Origin: Meloidogyne chitwoodi
Lineage: Eukaryota; Nematoda; Chromadorea; Rhabditida; Meloidogynidae
NCBI GenBank assembly: GCA_015183035.1
Contig: JACZZP010000016.1
Coordinates: forward strand, 1,426,001 to 1,490,000
DNA length: 64,000 bases
Direction of reading: 5' to 3'
In this document: one piece after another, positions 1 to 11,696 of the stretch
Numbering within the stretch: the stretch's first letter is position 1
Layout of the letters: every line of letters starts with the position of its first letter
Notes under the pieces: model-generated
What the model was told of the DNA's origin: nothing
Seen by the model: only the letters and a program-made list of their open reading frames with translations
The model's database searches: none
Translations under genes and position numbers: made by a program

Positions 1-3000
1 AGTTGTTCAGTTCGTGAATTTAACGCCTTTTTATTGCAATTAGAGTAAGTAATAATTGAATATTTAATAATTGTAGTATCTAATGACCGGCGCAAAAGTG
101 TCTATCCGGATTATTTGTTTCTTATCAAAGTGTGCAGTGTAGCACAGTCTCTCGCTTTGTGTCTAACAATAATCCGGAAAATTTGCTTTGAGAGCATTTA
201 CAAGGAACTGTTTATTTTACCGCACTTCGCGTCTGCTGTAGTAAATGCTCTCACAGCAAATTTTCCGGATTTTTCCGATTAATGTTAGACACAAAGCGAG
301 AGACTGTGCTACATTGCACACTTTGATAAGAAACAAATAATCCGGACAGACACTTTTGCGCCGGTCATTAGCAGTATCTAATTTAAAATATGTATATTTA
401 AGTGAAAGTGGTAGAGGAAATTGTCTTAGAGATCCATCCGAATCAATTTCAAGTACGTTTATAATATAATTTATCTGATTACCACTCTACAAAAATTACC
501 ACCTCAAAGAATTCAACAAAAATCGAATAAGATTTTAAATGTTGATTTTTTGCACCCGCTCAGAGAGCGTTGCCCCCATAGCCGACCCAAAAGGGCCAGC
601 TGACGGTCTTCAACGTCAGGGCATCCAAAATTTAGACTTCCCCAACAAGCTTCACGCTCAAGGGGCAACGCCTATCCTCGTCATCGAGGGTGCTTGGTGA
701 AGCAATTTGCGTCTCCGCAAGAGAGTACATACTACAGAAATGATCCTGAGAAGTACAGTCTCAAAAAATCATTCAAAGAAAAGCAAAAACATGAATAAAA
801 TATAAATGTTTTTAAACAAATAGCAAACATATTAATGAAGTTTGAAAAGTAAGCATTAGTCTTGCAGTTCTTTTTCCTTCTCACTCTGTACTCTCTTAGT
901 ATTTATTTTTCTTTTTTTCAAAAGAAAGCAGTGAAAAAAGTTGTATTTTTCTATGGGAATTGTCAATAAGTAAAATTGACAAATTGTCACTAAAACAAAT
1001 GCGACATTTGCATTAAGAATAAAATTTTAAAGGAAAAATTTTCAAAAGGACTAAAAAATATACTAATTATAAGTGGATTATTTAATGTTTGAATTAAAAT
1101 TTAATAATAATTTTAATAAAGGCCATGACCACCTACATGATGGCCGTCTCCCTGGACAACGATTTACTGCAGATCAGCAATGTTCTTATTTTTGGGGACG
1201 TGATTTTCAAGTTGAAATTCCTAATGGACGATCTTTTGAAGTAAATTAAAAATATATTTTCGTTTAATATTTTTGTTATAAAGGATATTTGCCGTATTCT
1301 TTGGTGTGGAAATAGTGGTTCTACGATTTCTACTGCTCATCCTGCACTTGAAGGAAGTTGGTGTGGCGATGAAAAAGTTGGAGAAAATTTTTTTTGATTT
1401 TTAAAATTATTTTTCTAAATTTTTATCTAAAGTGGTGTCATGCTGGTCATTGTGGAGAATGGAATTCAGAAATGGGAGCATATCCAGTTATTACTGATGG
1501 AAATTGGTCAGAATGGACTTCTGCAGAAAAACAATGCCCAATTACCCAATGTCAAATTACTGGAAGTATTGCAATAATTAGTCAAATGAGAACATGTACA
1601 GCACCTGCGTAAGTAACTTCTTTTTTTATCAAAAAATCGGCAAAATATAAAGATAATTCATTAAAATTTATATATTAAATTTTTTTAAATTATTTTGGAA
1701 TTTTTTCTGTAAATGTTCTTTATTTGGAAACACTAGGAATTACTCTAATAAAACGACTGTGCTAATTATTTAACAATATAGACCAAATAATGGAGGAAAG
1801 GCTTGTACAGGCTCAAATGTAAGAGGTATTGTCTGTGGAGGAATTGCCAAATCGACAATTTGTGAAGGATTTACTCGACAAGAATATGGTGATCGACTTT
1901 GTACAGCAATTGCTCATGACCGATTAAGAGCTGATAGACAACTTAGTGGAATTAGTTTTTTACGTATGTTTCCATTTAAAGCTCTAATAAGAAGCTTATT
2001 AAAACAGAACCTTAACTTTCAATAAAAAACAACCCGTTCATAATAATAAATAAATTAGTGCACTTTTTGGTAAATAGTGTCTTCCCCTTTTTATTTCGGA
2101 TTAAATAACCTATTTCTTTCTTAAGATGCGACACAACCATGTAAAGTTTGGTGCCATGTCCGAGACTCAGAATTAATACGAAATAAAGGTCAATTCCCCA
2201 ATGGCTCTCCCTGTGGGCCTGATCAACATTGTGTTGGCGGTGTTTGCCTTCAGGTTAGTTCTAAATTAATAAATAATATTTAAAGTAAAAAATAGTTGAA
2301 TTGCGATGGTCATGCACTCGTTCAAGGCACAGAAGATTGTCCAAATGCTCTTCAATTAGCATCATCTGGCCATACAAAATCAGTCGAACGTAAACGTGAA
2401 TCAGTTAAATGGGAACAATGGAGCCAATGGTCTTTTTGTTCTTTGACTTGCAGAGCTTCTGAAAATAATAACGGTGTTCAAGAACGCATTAGAAAGTGCC
2501 GATCGCCAACACAAACTGTGAGTCATCAATTTCATTTTCTAATAAAAATTTGGTACACCCCACTCTCCTCCAATGCTGCGCATTTTTTTACTGCACCGAA
2601 AAAATATTCTAGACTGACTTGATTGATATTGCCCCAAGAAAACTTGATGTGGAAGAACAATTATTAAACCAGCCATAGGCCCAAAAATAGAGAAGTAATG
2701 AAACACTCCTAATAGAGATTGAAACGTAGAAATAAATAAAATTTAGCACGCATTTACACATCCGTTTTCTTGGGCAATATCAATAGAATATTTTTTCGGT
2801 TCAGTAAAAAAAGGCGCAGCATTGAAGAGGAGAGGGGGGTGTGATAATGACACAAGTACCAAAAATTTCTAAAGGAATGCACAGGGAAAGCTCACGAAGT
2901 TCGTTCATGCAATCCATCCCCATCAATTTGTGAACCACAACCATCTTATTCGGATTGGACAGGTAATTAAATAAACGATAAACTACCTAGTTAAAAATAA

Positions 3001-6000
3001 TTTGTTATTTCTTCAAACTGTTGATTTTGGAACATAAGTTTTAAGTCCCTTTAAGAGAAACAAAGAATCTCAATACAAATAATTTACACAACATATATTA
3101 TAATATTACTTATACATTTACGAAAAAATATGACGACAAATATTGAATGAAACATACAATTGATAATATAATTTAGAATTAGTTTTATCTTTTGCCTCTG
3201 AGTCATCTTTCCTTTTTCTCCTTACGCTTCAACTTACAATCCATTATTAGGACTCGCTTTGTTAGAAGTTGCATTAGAGGCTCCAGTCGAGGCCACTGTT
3301 TCGTTAGAAGTTGCCACATTAGAGGTTCCAGTCGAGGCCACCGTTTCGTTAGAAGTTGCCACATTGGAGGTTCGATTTGAGGCTACTGTTTCGTTAGAGG
3401 TTGCAACGTTGGAAGTTCCAGTTGAGGTTGCCTCATCACTATTCGTTTCAGTCGCTTGGTCTGTGCCTTGCCTTGATCGATTTAGGAGTGCCACTGAAAA
3501 TTAAAAATACATTCGATCTAAAGTCGAATTTTTCTTACACATAGCACGTAGCATCTCTCCAATTAGCATCACGGACAATACATCAGATATGATATTCTCA
3601 TTGGATCCGACACTTCCATGAAGTTGGACCTGTTGCTGACGTCCTGCTGTCCTTTCTCTCTGCTGACGAGCTTCTTGCTCCCGCTCTCCATTTCCTCCTT
3701 GCTGCTGCCTTTCATTTTGTCCAAGTTCAATTATTCGCATTGCCAATCTTATGCTGAATCGATTATTTTCTCCATTCGGTTGCGTTGAAGTCTCGCCTTG
3801 AGCTCTGGGTGCTTGATGAATTACATGTAGAACATCTTGGTCCTTGAGACCAGCGCCCTGAACTGTTTGAGTGTCGTCATTCAGATGCCTTCCACGAAGA
3901 ATGAGCCTTTGTTCGCCACTAGGAATACTTATAAGCTCCTGGATTTCGTTCCGTAACATTGCAATAGTTCCCTGTAATGAGAGTAATTTTAAAAACTTTT
4001 CGAAATAAAAACTTGCCTGGTCATCCATAGAGACCATCACATCCTGTTGGTTATCCATCCGTCTGATCTTGATGCCGACAATGACCATTCTGAAGACAGT
4101 TTTGGCAAACGAGAGAGTGTGTCAGTTGATAGAAAATTATGGTAAAATGATGGAATATTTAATGCCTTAAATACATATATTTTTACGAGCCTCTTTCAAT
4201 TAGTGCTATATCTTCTTTCTATACCAATTGTGCGAAATTTTCAATTCTCTAATTTTTTGATAAAATATTACTACAAAATCTAAACTTAAAGTTTAAATAA
4301 TTTAAATATTTACTCAAATAAAAATTATTATAGTATGGTCAGAATGCTCAGCTACAGAATGCGGACAAAGCGGAACTCGTCGGAGAACACGTGAATGTAA
4401 AGCTGGTCATTGTACAGAGCCTCTAATTGAAGAAGAGAATTGTAAACAAATTGAATGTGCTCATTGGGAAGAATGGGGACCTTGGGGAGAATGTAAAGTT
4501 GAAAAGTGTGGTGAACAAGGACATAGAATAAGGCATAGAAATTGTTCTAATCAAGGTTTGTTTTTACAAAAATATTTTTAACAATAGTGAATAACAGGTT
4601 GATTTTTTTAAGATGCAAAAGTAAATTCCTCATTTGGTTGTGCTGGTGAATATTTTGAAAATGTAACTTGTAGCAGCGAAATAAATAGCATTTCAGAATG
4701 TCCTATTAAAGGTGGAGAAGCTTCAATAGATGGACAATGGGGAAAAGTGAATTTTTTAAATTAAAATTTTTTGTTAAAGTTTTGTTAAAATTTTATTTTT
4801 CAGTGGCATCCATGTTCAGTTAGTTGTGGTATTGGATTTCAATTTAGAGAACGTATGTGCGGTGATAAGCCTTGCCCTGGCGGAGGAAAGCAAGCTAGAA
4901 CTTGTCATGCTCAAGTATTTTTTATTAAATTTAAAATAATATTCTAATAAATATTTTTAAAACAAAAAAAGGACTGTTCGCGTGTTTTGGATTCTCCTGT
5001 TTGGAGTGAATGGTCACTTTGGTCTGCCTGCTCTCATTCTTGTGGGCAAGGATTACAACAACGCTATCGTCGCTGTTTAAATGGGATTTGCCCCAGCAAA
5101 GAGCCTCTAACTGAAAGCAAACGTTGTGTTCTTGGTCCATGTCCTCAGGCAAAATAACTTTATTTTTTTTCGAAATTTAAAGTTTAGTGGACAAATTGGT
5201 CTTCTTGGACATTTTGTTCAACTTGTAGTGTTTTTGAAACTCGAAAAAGGCAAAGAAAATGTGTTGTTCAAGTAGCTAAAACTGAAGAAAGTGAAGATTG
5301 GGGTGAAAGAGAATTAGGAAATGAAGCATGTAAAGGTATTTTTTATTTATTTTTTCTACTTTAAAAAAAATTTAATTTATAAAAGGTGCCCCAATAGAAA
5401 TTGATACTTGTGAACGTTCTTGTACTCGTGAAGGAGGATTAATTAATGGTACATTAGATGATGATCAAAAATTTGAAAGGCGATTCTCTCAAACAAGTAA
5501 ATTAAAGAAAAGATTGTTTTTCTTTCTCCTTTTTTAATTTAAAGTGTACAAATATATGTATTCGAAAATTAATAAAAATAAATATTTATTTTTTAATTTA
5601 AGCTTCTCCTCTTGAAAATCGTCATTGGACTGATTGGGGAGAATGGAGTGCTTGTTCAGTCAGTTGTGGTCCAAATGGACGTCAAAGTCGAACGCGAAGT
5701 TGTAAATACAATTTGGTATTCCTCTGTGATGAAGATATTTCTCGTGAAGAAAGATATTGTGAACCAATACCACCAAAATGTAAAGAAGAAGATTCTCTAT
5801 TAGAAAAAGGACAAATTCTCTATCCAAGTTGGTCAGAGTGGAGTAATTGGTCTGCTTGTTCTTGTTTTTCTTTAACACGTTATAGACGTCGATTCTGTCT
5901 TATTCATGATCCACAACTTAAGGTAAATAATTTAAAATAGATAAGAAATTATATTTTATTTTTATTACAACTTTTCTTCAATTTATATGCAGAATATAAA

Positions 6001-7704
6001 TTTAAAAAAAAAGTAGTCAATATTACCCAAAAATTTTTAAATATTTAATAAATTCAATTTTAATATTTTAGGGTTTCTGTCCAGGTTCAATAATTGAACA
6101 GAGTCCATGTATTTTACCAAATAATGATGATCCTATGCAATGTGCTGCTGTCGTTGGAGGTTGGACATCTTGGTCAGAATGGTCACAATGCTCACAAGAT
6201 TGTTCACAAAAAGGTCATCGTGTTCGAAATCGAATGTGTGCTAATCCTTTGCCCTCAAATAGGTAAATTATAAATTTTTATATTTATTTAAAATTATTTT
6301 TTAATTGTTAGGGGTGCATATTGTGTTGGTTTCTCTTTTGATCAAACTCCTTGCGATCCTCCCAGAAATAAATGTCAAGGAACTCAAATTGATGGAAGTT
6401 GGACTAAATGGAGTGATTGGTCACAATGTTCAAATCCTTGTATTAACGGACAACGATCTAGAGCTAGGTAAGAAAAATAAGAAAAATTATTAATATTTTA
6501 TTCAAAGCATATAAATTCTGTTAATTTACTTTGTTCTTTAAGGTATTGTTATCCTAAACCCAAAAATGGCGGTAAACAATGTTCAGGCAGTGATTTTGAA
6601 TTACAGGCATGCTCGGAGCCTACAATTTGTGGCTTATGTAAGTAAAAATATTTTAAGAATTTAAATCATATTTGCACAGTTTTTGCACTTTTTATTTTCA
6701 CAGCACTCAATAATACCTCAGTTTTAAACAACACAACAAATATAAAATCACCACAATGGTCTTCTTGGACACCCTGGTCAAATTGTAGTAATTCAGAAAA
6801 TTGTGGTTTTGTTCTTCGAAGAAGAAATAGGCATTGTTTGCTTTTGGAAGATAAAAAGTCATCATCTTTTTGTGAAGGTGTTGCTCATCAAAGTATGGAA
6901 TGTGGCAATGGACGATCTTGTAAAAGTTGGCTAAAACTAACATTATAATTTTTATTAAAAAAAAAAAGATAATTTATAAATTTAACGTGAAACTAAGGTT
7001 TACACAAATATCCTTCTTTCTCACTGTTTTTTAAATATTTTACAATTTAAAAATTAACAATTTCTCAATTCTATCAAAAATTAAATATATAATATAAAGC
7101 AGCATCATTAAATGGCTATTGGTCTGAATGGAGTAATTGGTCATCCAACTGTGAATGGACTGGATGTATTGGATTTGACCCAAAAAATGAAGATTTGAGT
7201 GGGGAAGAGAAGAATGATTCTATTAGACAATTCTTTAAAGGATCTGGAGAAGCTGAATGGGGAGAAGATAAATTTGGTGTATCTGATGAAGAAATTGTAT
7301 CAGAAAATAATATCACTTTAACTAATGTGTTAGCACAAGCACAATTGGCACGAACACTTAATATTCGCACAAGGTTCCAAAAAGATTAAAAACTTTTTTG
7401 TTTTTGTTTATGAGATCCGTACTACATATGTAGGTTAAAAATTAAAATTGAAGGTAATAAATAAAATATTCTGGGAGATATACTCTAATGTACAAATTAA
7501 TTCTAAAAATCTCCCTTTTTCAGAACGCGGACATGTGTTGGTCAAACGATTAGAGGAATTCCTTGTTTTGGAATTGCTTCACAAAAATCTCTCTGTCCAA
7601 TAGAAGCAAAACCTGAAAAATGTCTTTATTCCAGTATTTCACAATTATTGGCTCATATTTGGAATACAGAGTTTTCTGCTCTTCAATTTATTCTAAAGTT
7701 GTGA
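1..7704 (+). CDS. ADAMTS-type secreted metalloprotease with about 13 thrombospondin-1 repeats (5' partial)
   Basis: About 22 exons are readable. Bases 1-45 encode SCSVREFNAFLLQLE and 402-450 encode SGRGNCLRDPSES; together they fit the end of the reprolysin domain, whose zinc site lies upstream of the window. Exons at 1123-1374 (LPGQRFTADQQC) fit the disintegrin-like region. Then come a central TSP1 repeat, a Cys-rich/spacer block (about 1790-2330), and a run of TSP1 repeats with W..W..C motifs (WEQWSQW, VWSEWSLW, HWTDWGEW, GWTSWSEW, SWTKWSDW, QWSSWTPW, YWSEWSNW and others) to a TGA at 7702-7704. Such enzymes are secreted to extracellular matrix; W..W sites are typically C-mannosylated. No GON domain is seen at the C-terminus, which favours an ADT-1-like over a GON-1-like member (inference). 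The final TSP1 repeat is split by an acidic insertion (about 7190-7330). Introns hold two foldback elements and one antisense gene. One intron (about 5151-5188) appears to begin GC, not GT. Confidence 0.85.
81..370. mobile_element. Foldback MITE in an ADAMTS intron
   Basis: Two arms of about 130 bp are near-perfect inverted copies. The left arm opens TAATGACCGGCGCAAAAGTG and the right arm ends with its complement, ending CCGGTCATTA. The loop at about 195-240 is short. Flanking TA pairs suggest a TA target duplication. There is no coding capacity. Confidence 0.85.
552..725. other. GC-rich, hairpin-rich block inside an intron; candidate structured RNA or old element
   Basis: This block is much richer in G+C than the flanking intron and has no convincing ORF. 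Visible helices are GCGTTGCCCC (567-576) with GGGGCAACGC (662-671), TGACG/CGTCA (601-605 with 614-618), CCTCG/CGAGG (676-680 with 685-689), TTGCG/CGCAA (707-711 with 716-720), and GCTTCAC/GTGAAGC (649-655 with 697-703). On the minus strand an Sm-like AAATTTTGGA occurs. No known snRNA, RNase P or SRP RNA was recognised. The strand and identity are unknown. Confidence 0.4.
2546..2867. mobile_element. Foldback element in an ADAMTS intron
   Basis: The left arm starts TTTGGTACACCCCACTCTCC and is the inverse of the right arm, which ends near GGTGTGATAATGACACAAGTACC. The arms share the Cys-exon-free block AATGCTGCGC...ACCGAAAAAATATTCTA. They run about 100 bp with a few mismatches and small insertions. 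The next coding exon begins only about 10 bp after the right end. Confidence 0.75.
3234..4088 (-). CDS. Ubiquitin-like domain protein, BAG6/Scythe-like, nested antisense in an intron
   Basis: Three exons (4088-4017, 3971-3539, 3493-3234) give a 254-residue protein. Residues about 5-75 form a ubiquitin-like fold: IKIRRMDNQQ, then IPSGEQRLILRGRHLNDD and DVLHVIHQAP. This pattern resembles the BAG6/Scythe N-terminus. A Gln/Arg-rich linker (QQQGGNGEREQEARQQ) follows, then a hydrophobic stretch near ISDVLSVMLIGEML, then four tandem copies of an S/T-rich unit like TSNVATSNETVAS (3240-3440). Ubiquitin-domain proteins of this type act as chaperone or degradation adaptors; here only the domain supports that. 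The first intron starts GCAAGT (GC-AG). The whole gene lies in one ADAMTS intron on the opposite strand. It is much shorter than vertebrate BAG6 and lacks a visible BAG domain. Confidence 0.7.
3240..3440. repeat. Minisatellite coding for S/T-rich repeats
   Basis: A unit of about 42 bp containing GTTTCGTTAGAAGTTGCCAC recurs about four times. On the minus strand it encodes the repeats at the C-terminus of the ubiquitin-domain protein. The plus-strand frame is also open but has no other support. Confidence 0.8.
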
Positions 7705-8200
7705 ATAACTTAACTTCAGACTTACTTCTATACCAAAAAATCAAATTAAAAAAGAATCTCATATGTAATGAATGCTTTCATTTTTTATTGTATTATTTTT
7801 TTAGTCAACTCAGCATTTTTGTCCTAAAGATCAAAATCCTATAGATACCTTAAAGGTTTTTTATTTCAGTTTGCTGAGTTGAAGCTATTTTTATGCAGAT
7901 TTTTATAAATTATTACCAATAAATTTACTAAGAAAGTCAGTTTTATTATTATTGTATTAGATTTACAATTTTTAATAATGCTTGAATAAATTATTAAAAA
8001 TTTCAATTACATAAAATTTGTTCTTGCATTGAGTTCTAGAATATTTTCACTGACAACATAAAAATTGAACTATATTTACCTATGTATATTTTGAACGAGT
8101 TCATTTTTTACATTTTGGAATCTTTTCTAAATTGATAAATAATAAAAAATTTGCAAGATTCTTTTAATATCTCACGTTTAATTCTTTTGAATCTTTTAAA
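7705..8200. other. A+T-rich spacer
   Basis: Spacer between the ADAMTS stop and the cytochrome-b5 gene. It should hold the ADAMTS 3' UTR and the next promoter. I see no gene or repeat in it. Confidence 0.5.
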
Positions 8201-8801
8201 ATGGATAAAAATTTATTGAGCGTAGCTGGTGGATCATCAGGATGCAGCAATAATAAGGTAGTCTTTTTTATTTTTAGTGCAAAAGTTTAACCTTAAGCCG
8301 AGTATTGCTAAAGCTGAGAAAGGAAGACTAAAAGTGCCATTAAAACCTGGAAGAGGATTGTTAGACTGGATTAGGTTTATTTAATAAATAATGAATTTAG
8401 GTAATCTATTTTCAGACTTTCCAATGCTGGTCGAATGACGGCATACCCACTAGCAAATTCTATTGATCACACTGAACTTTCTAAGCACGATTCTGAACAA
8501 GATTGTTGGATTCTACTGTTCGACACGGTATTCAGGTCACATTCATTTTGGGTTGAATCTTTTTAATTATCAACCAAAGTTCAATTTGGCAATTCACTAA
8601 CTAAATTATTTATTTTAGGTATACGACGTAACTCGCTATTTGGAATTTCATCCTGGTGGAATCCCTCAGTTGATGAGAGCGGCTGGATCTGATGCAACAG
8701 AATTATTCAACGAACTCCATAAATGGGTCAACTACAAATCCATGCTTCGGAATTGTATAATTGGACCTTTTATTGGACAAAGAGAAAAGTGTATGGTTTG
8801 A
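8201..8801 (+). CDS. Cytochrome b5 domain protein, CYB5R4 (NCB5OR) N-terminus-like, short
   Basis: Four exons (8201-8257, 8298-8374, 8416-8527, 8619-8801) give 142 residues. KVPLKPGRGLLDWIR matches the lead segment of CYB5R4. It is followed by a b5 heme domain with DCWILLFDTVYDVTRYLEFHPGG and HKWVNYKSML; the two axial histidines are the one in HPGG and the one in LHKWV. CYB5R4 normally continues with a CS domain and a FAD/NADH reductase; here the reading frame stops at TGA 8799-8801, 12 bp before the target duplication of a Merlin-like element. An alternative joint from a GT at 8791 across the element to about 9437 would add about 20 residues (KPPRILIDNEQ) before another stop. So this is either a genuine b5-only protein or a gene truncated by insertion. 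No reductase coding was found downstream in the window. Confidence 0.8.
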
Positions 8802-8820
8802 TTAAATAATTTATATTTTT

Positions 8821-9417
8821 GGCACTTATTAAGAACGGGAGGCTGTTTCTGCGGACTTTTTTTGCGGATTTTTCTATATATAATTTATTAGTCTATATTA
8901 TTTGATTTTTGCCTTAAGGCAAATAAAATGAGTACATATATTTTATTCACACAAATAAGAATCGTGATTGACAATTTGTGAGATTAAATGGAAAAAACAA
9001 TCTGGTCCTTTAAAACGTTGTCTCCAAACAAATTCATTAATGTAGCTCTCAAGTGTTGTTTCCGCAGTTCCAAATTCACTTTTATGTCTTCTTTTTTCCC
9101 TCCCGCAATCACAGGTTCTACGTTGATGAAGCAATTTAAGATCAACCAACCATTGTTGAAATTCCCCGTCTGGTAAGCTAATCTTGTTGTATAATTGTAA
9201 CAAAGTAAAATTTTTAAGAGTTTGAATCATTTTCCTAAATAATCGATTAACAAAAATGTAAATGACTAGGTCAGAAACATTTACACCTTATTGTTAGTCT
9301 ATTAACTCATTTTATTTGCCTTAAGGCAAAAATCAAATAATATAGACTAATAAATTATATATAGAAAAATCCGCAAAAAAAGTCCGCAGAAACAGCCTCC
9401 CGTTCTTAATAAGTGCC
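8821..9417. mobile_element. Merlin-like DNA transposon with long terminal inverted repeats
   Basis: Both ends carry inverted repeats of about 110-120 bp starting GGCACTTATTAAGAACGGGA. The flanking 8-bp direct repeat ATATTTTT (8813-8820 and 9418-9425) is exact and fits Merlin/IS1016 insertion. It encloses an antisense remnant of a transposase-like ORF. The size of 597 bp indicates internal deletion. Confidence 0.8.
8943..9230 (-). pseudogene. Transposase fragment, ISXO2/Merlin type
   Basis: A 95-codon antisense frame inside the element reads FQQWLVDLKLLHQRRTCDCG, which resembles the N-terminal zinc-binding segment of ISXO2-like (Merlin) transposases, where a hydrophobic WL..LL run is followed by C.CG. 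Only one of the usual two CxxC knuckles is left and the DDE catalytic part is absent, so it is a relic. The element's ends and target duplication give independent support. Confidence 0.55.
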
Positions 9418-9425
9418 ATATTTTT

Positions 9426-9797
9426 TTAATTTTTAAGTAAAACCACCAAGAATTCTGATCGATAATGAACAATCAGAACTTACAATTAAATCAAACTGAA
9501 ATAAACAATTTTGAAACAATTTGTTTTGTAATATTGTTAAAATTCAAGTTGGAAGAGGTTCTTAAATGTTTTATAATAAAGGTTATTGAATTAGATAAAT
9601 TTTTTTATTTTAGTCTTTCAATGTTTCAGTTTTTGGAAAAACATTTATCAAAAACATTAGCGGTAATAACGAATAATAGTGGGAACACAAAAAATTGTAA
9701 CATTTATTAACAAAAGCCTCTCAAAGTACATAGTTTATCATGTTTATATACAATATTCATAGGACAAATATTAGTACACATTTTCTTCTTATTAATG
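9426..9797. other. Spacer after the Merlin element
   Basis: A possible last b5-gene exon lies at about 9437-9500. Beyond that I see no supported gene; the + frame at 9465-9710 has no domain or splice support. Confidence 0.35.
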
Positions 9798-10657
9798 CTA
9801 ATCTCCCCTCTTGACGAATATATTTTTATCCAAATTTCCAAGCGTTTGATAATCATCGCCGCCACCAACACCTTGTTGATTATCTCTCTCATCCTTCGCT
9901 TTCGGAGATCCAAGAGGCGATCCCTTATCATCTCTTTGAACGAAGATGTTTTTGTCCAAATTGCCAAGCGTTTGATAATCATCGCCACCACCAACTCCGG
10001 CATCGTGTGCTTCCTCCTTCATCTTAGGCTGCTGACTAGCTTTGGCTTTAGGACTACCAACTTCTTAAATTGAGGGTTTACATTTAATACAATATACTAT
10101 TTTTACCTGCACTTCCTTTAACAAATATATTGCGATCCAGATTATCAAGTGTTTGGTAGTCAGCACCCCCACCTAATCCTTGTTGGTCTTTACGCTCATC
10201 CTTCATTTTAGGTCCAGCTTCCACCTTTTTGGTATTCTTTGACTTTGTTTTTGAATTCTTACTAGCCTTTGCTTTCTCTTTACTAGACGTCATTTTATCC
10301 TTACTAGACTTTTGCGGTGGTTTTTTTACTGGTTTTGGCTTTGATTTTATTAGCCTAACTTCCTCTTTTGCTTCTTCAGCTAAATATAAAAATATAAATA
10401 AAATTATCTGACATCATTTTCAACTACCTGGAATCTCCTGTTCTTCTTCAACTTCAATTATTTGTTGAATTGGACGTCTCTAAAATAAAATTAAAAATAT
10501 TTAATTAGTTAAAAAAATCAAAAACTTTTCTCTTTCTGCAACAACAACAGCAATCGAGAACAGACTGAACAGAGAGCAAAGAGAGAACAACGACAAACAC
10601 AATCAAATTTACGTTGACAACTGACGAGATTAACAAGTTACTTGATAGGAATAACAT
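9798..10657 (-). CDS. Signal-anchor membrane protein with Cys cluster and three DYQTL-NLD-NIFV repeats
   Basis: Four exons (10657-10526, 10479-10428, 10379-10107, 10063-9798) sum to 723 bp and 240 residues with consistent phases. Residues about 8-34 form one hydrophobic helix. It is followed by CCCCC then RKRKRR, a typical membrane-edge palmitoylation-like cluster with a basic stop. The rest is Lys/Ser-rich and probably disordered (SKEKAKASKNSKTKSK). It carries three copies of GGG(A/D)DYQTL.NLD.NIFV, at residues about 135, 190 and 225. The topology predicts a cytoplasmic tail with a three-fold binding motif. I do not recognise the family; no enzyme motif is present. Confidence 0.65.
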
Positions 10658-11696
10658 GCCAAGTTATTGAAGCCAAGATGCTGCTGCTAGATTTTTGAGG
10701 GCAAATAATTTAAAATTTTTAAGTAAAATGTTTTTATACTCATTTTTATATCACTGCGCAATTAAAAAATTACTCTTAAAAATATGTTTTATAATTGTTC
10801 TTAAGTCTTTCCGCGCCTTTGTCTTTACGCCCAATTGGGGCTTGGCACGCAAATCTGAAAAGATCTGATTTTGATGTTTAGTTAGCAAATTTTTTTATTA
10901 TTATAATTTTTTGTTATGACACTTGAACACATCGTTTAGGTATGAAAAGATATATTAGGCTATTCATTGTTAAATATTTTTATATTTAAATAATCTCTTA
11001 AACTTTTGATTCATTTATTTTTTGTTAAACAGCAATATTTGAGGAGAAAAGTTAAAGAAAAATAAATAAAACATTTCTTTTTATTTTTAATAGATTAATT
11101 GTATTTTTAATATTTATTTAAGAGTGTTAAATTTAAATAAAGTTTTCTAAATTATTAATTAATTTAATAAAATTAAGTTTGTATTAAATATTTAATAAAT
11201 TACCTAATTATTTAATATAAGGCTGTTTGTTGTAAATAAAGAGAGAGTAATAACCTCATCATTCTCTGCACTCTCTGCCTTTGTCTAACATAATTACCCT
11301 TTACATTTGGTTATTTAATCTAAACTTTTTTTTTTTAATTTATATAAAAATATAATCTAAAATTTATAAAATAAAGCTAAAAATTATAATTATTTAAAAA
11401 ATTAAAGTTTATAAATTTGATCAATTTTTGATTATTTAAAAAATAATTAAATTATTTTTAATGTTATTGACACTGTTAATTTTATTTAAATGAAATAAAC
11501 AATTTTTAAAAATAAAACAAAAAAACATTTTCCTACTAATAAAAGGTGAAAAATAATTTTTTTATTTTAAATAAAACCTAAATAAAGAATTTTAAAAAGG
11601 CATGATTTTTAAAATTCATTTTAGAAAGAGTAACTAATATAATATAAAAATATAAATTCGTTTATTCTTTTTACATATTAAATAAATTAATATTTA
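10658..11696. other. A+T-rich intergenic region
   Basis: Long spacer of homopolymeric A/T tracts between two genes read leftward. Its left end should hold the promoter of the DYQTL-repeat gene. I see no gene, tRNA or clear repeat. Confidence 0.5.

Noticed and set aside
3259..3504. Plus-strand frame with LEVATLEVPVEATVS repeats
   Set aside because: It is the opposite strand of the minisatellite tail of the minus-strand ubiquitin-domain gene, which has splice and domain support.
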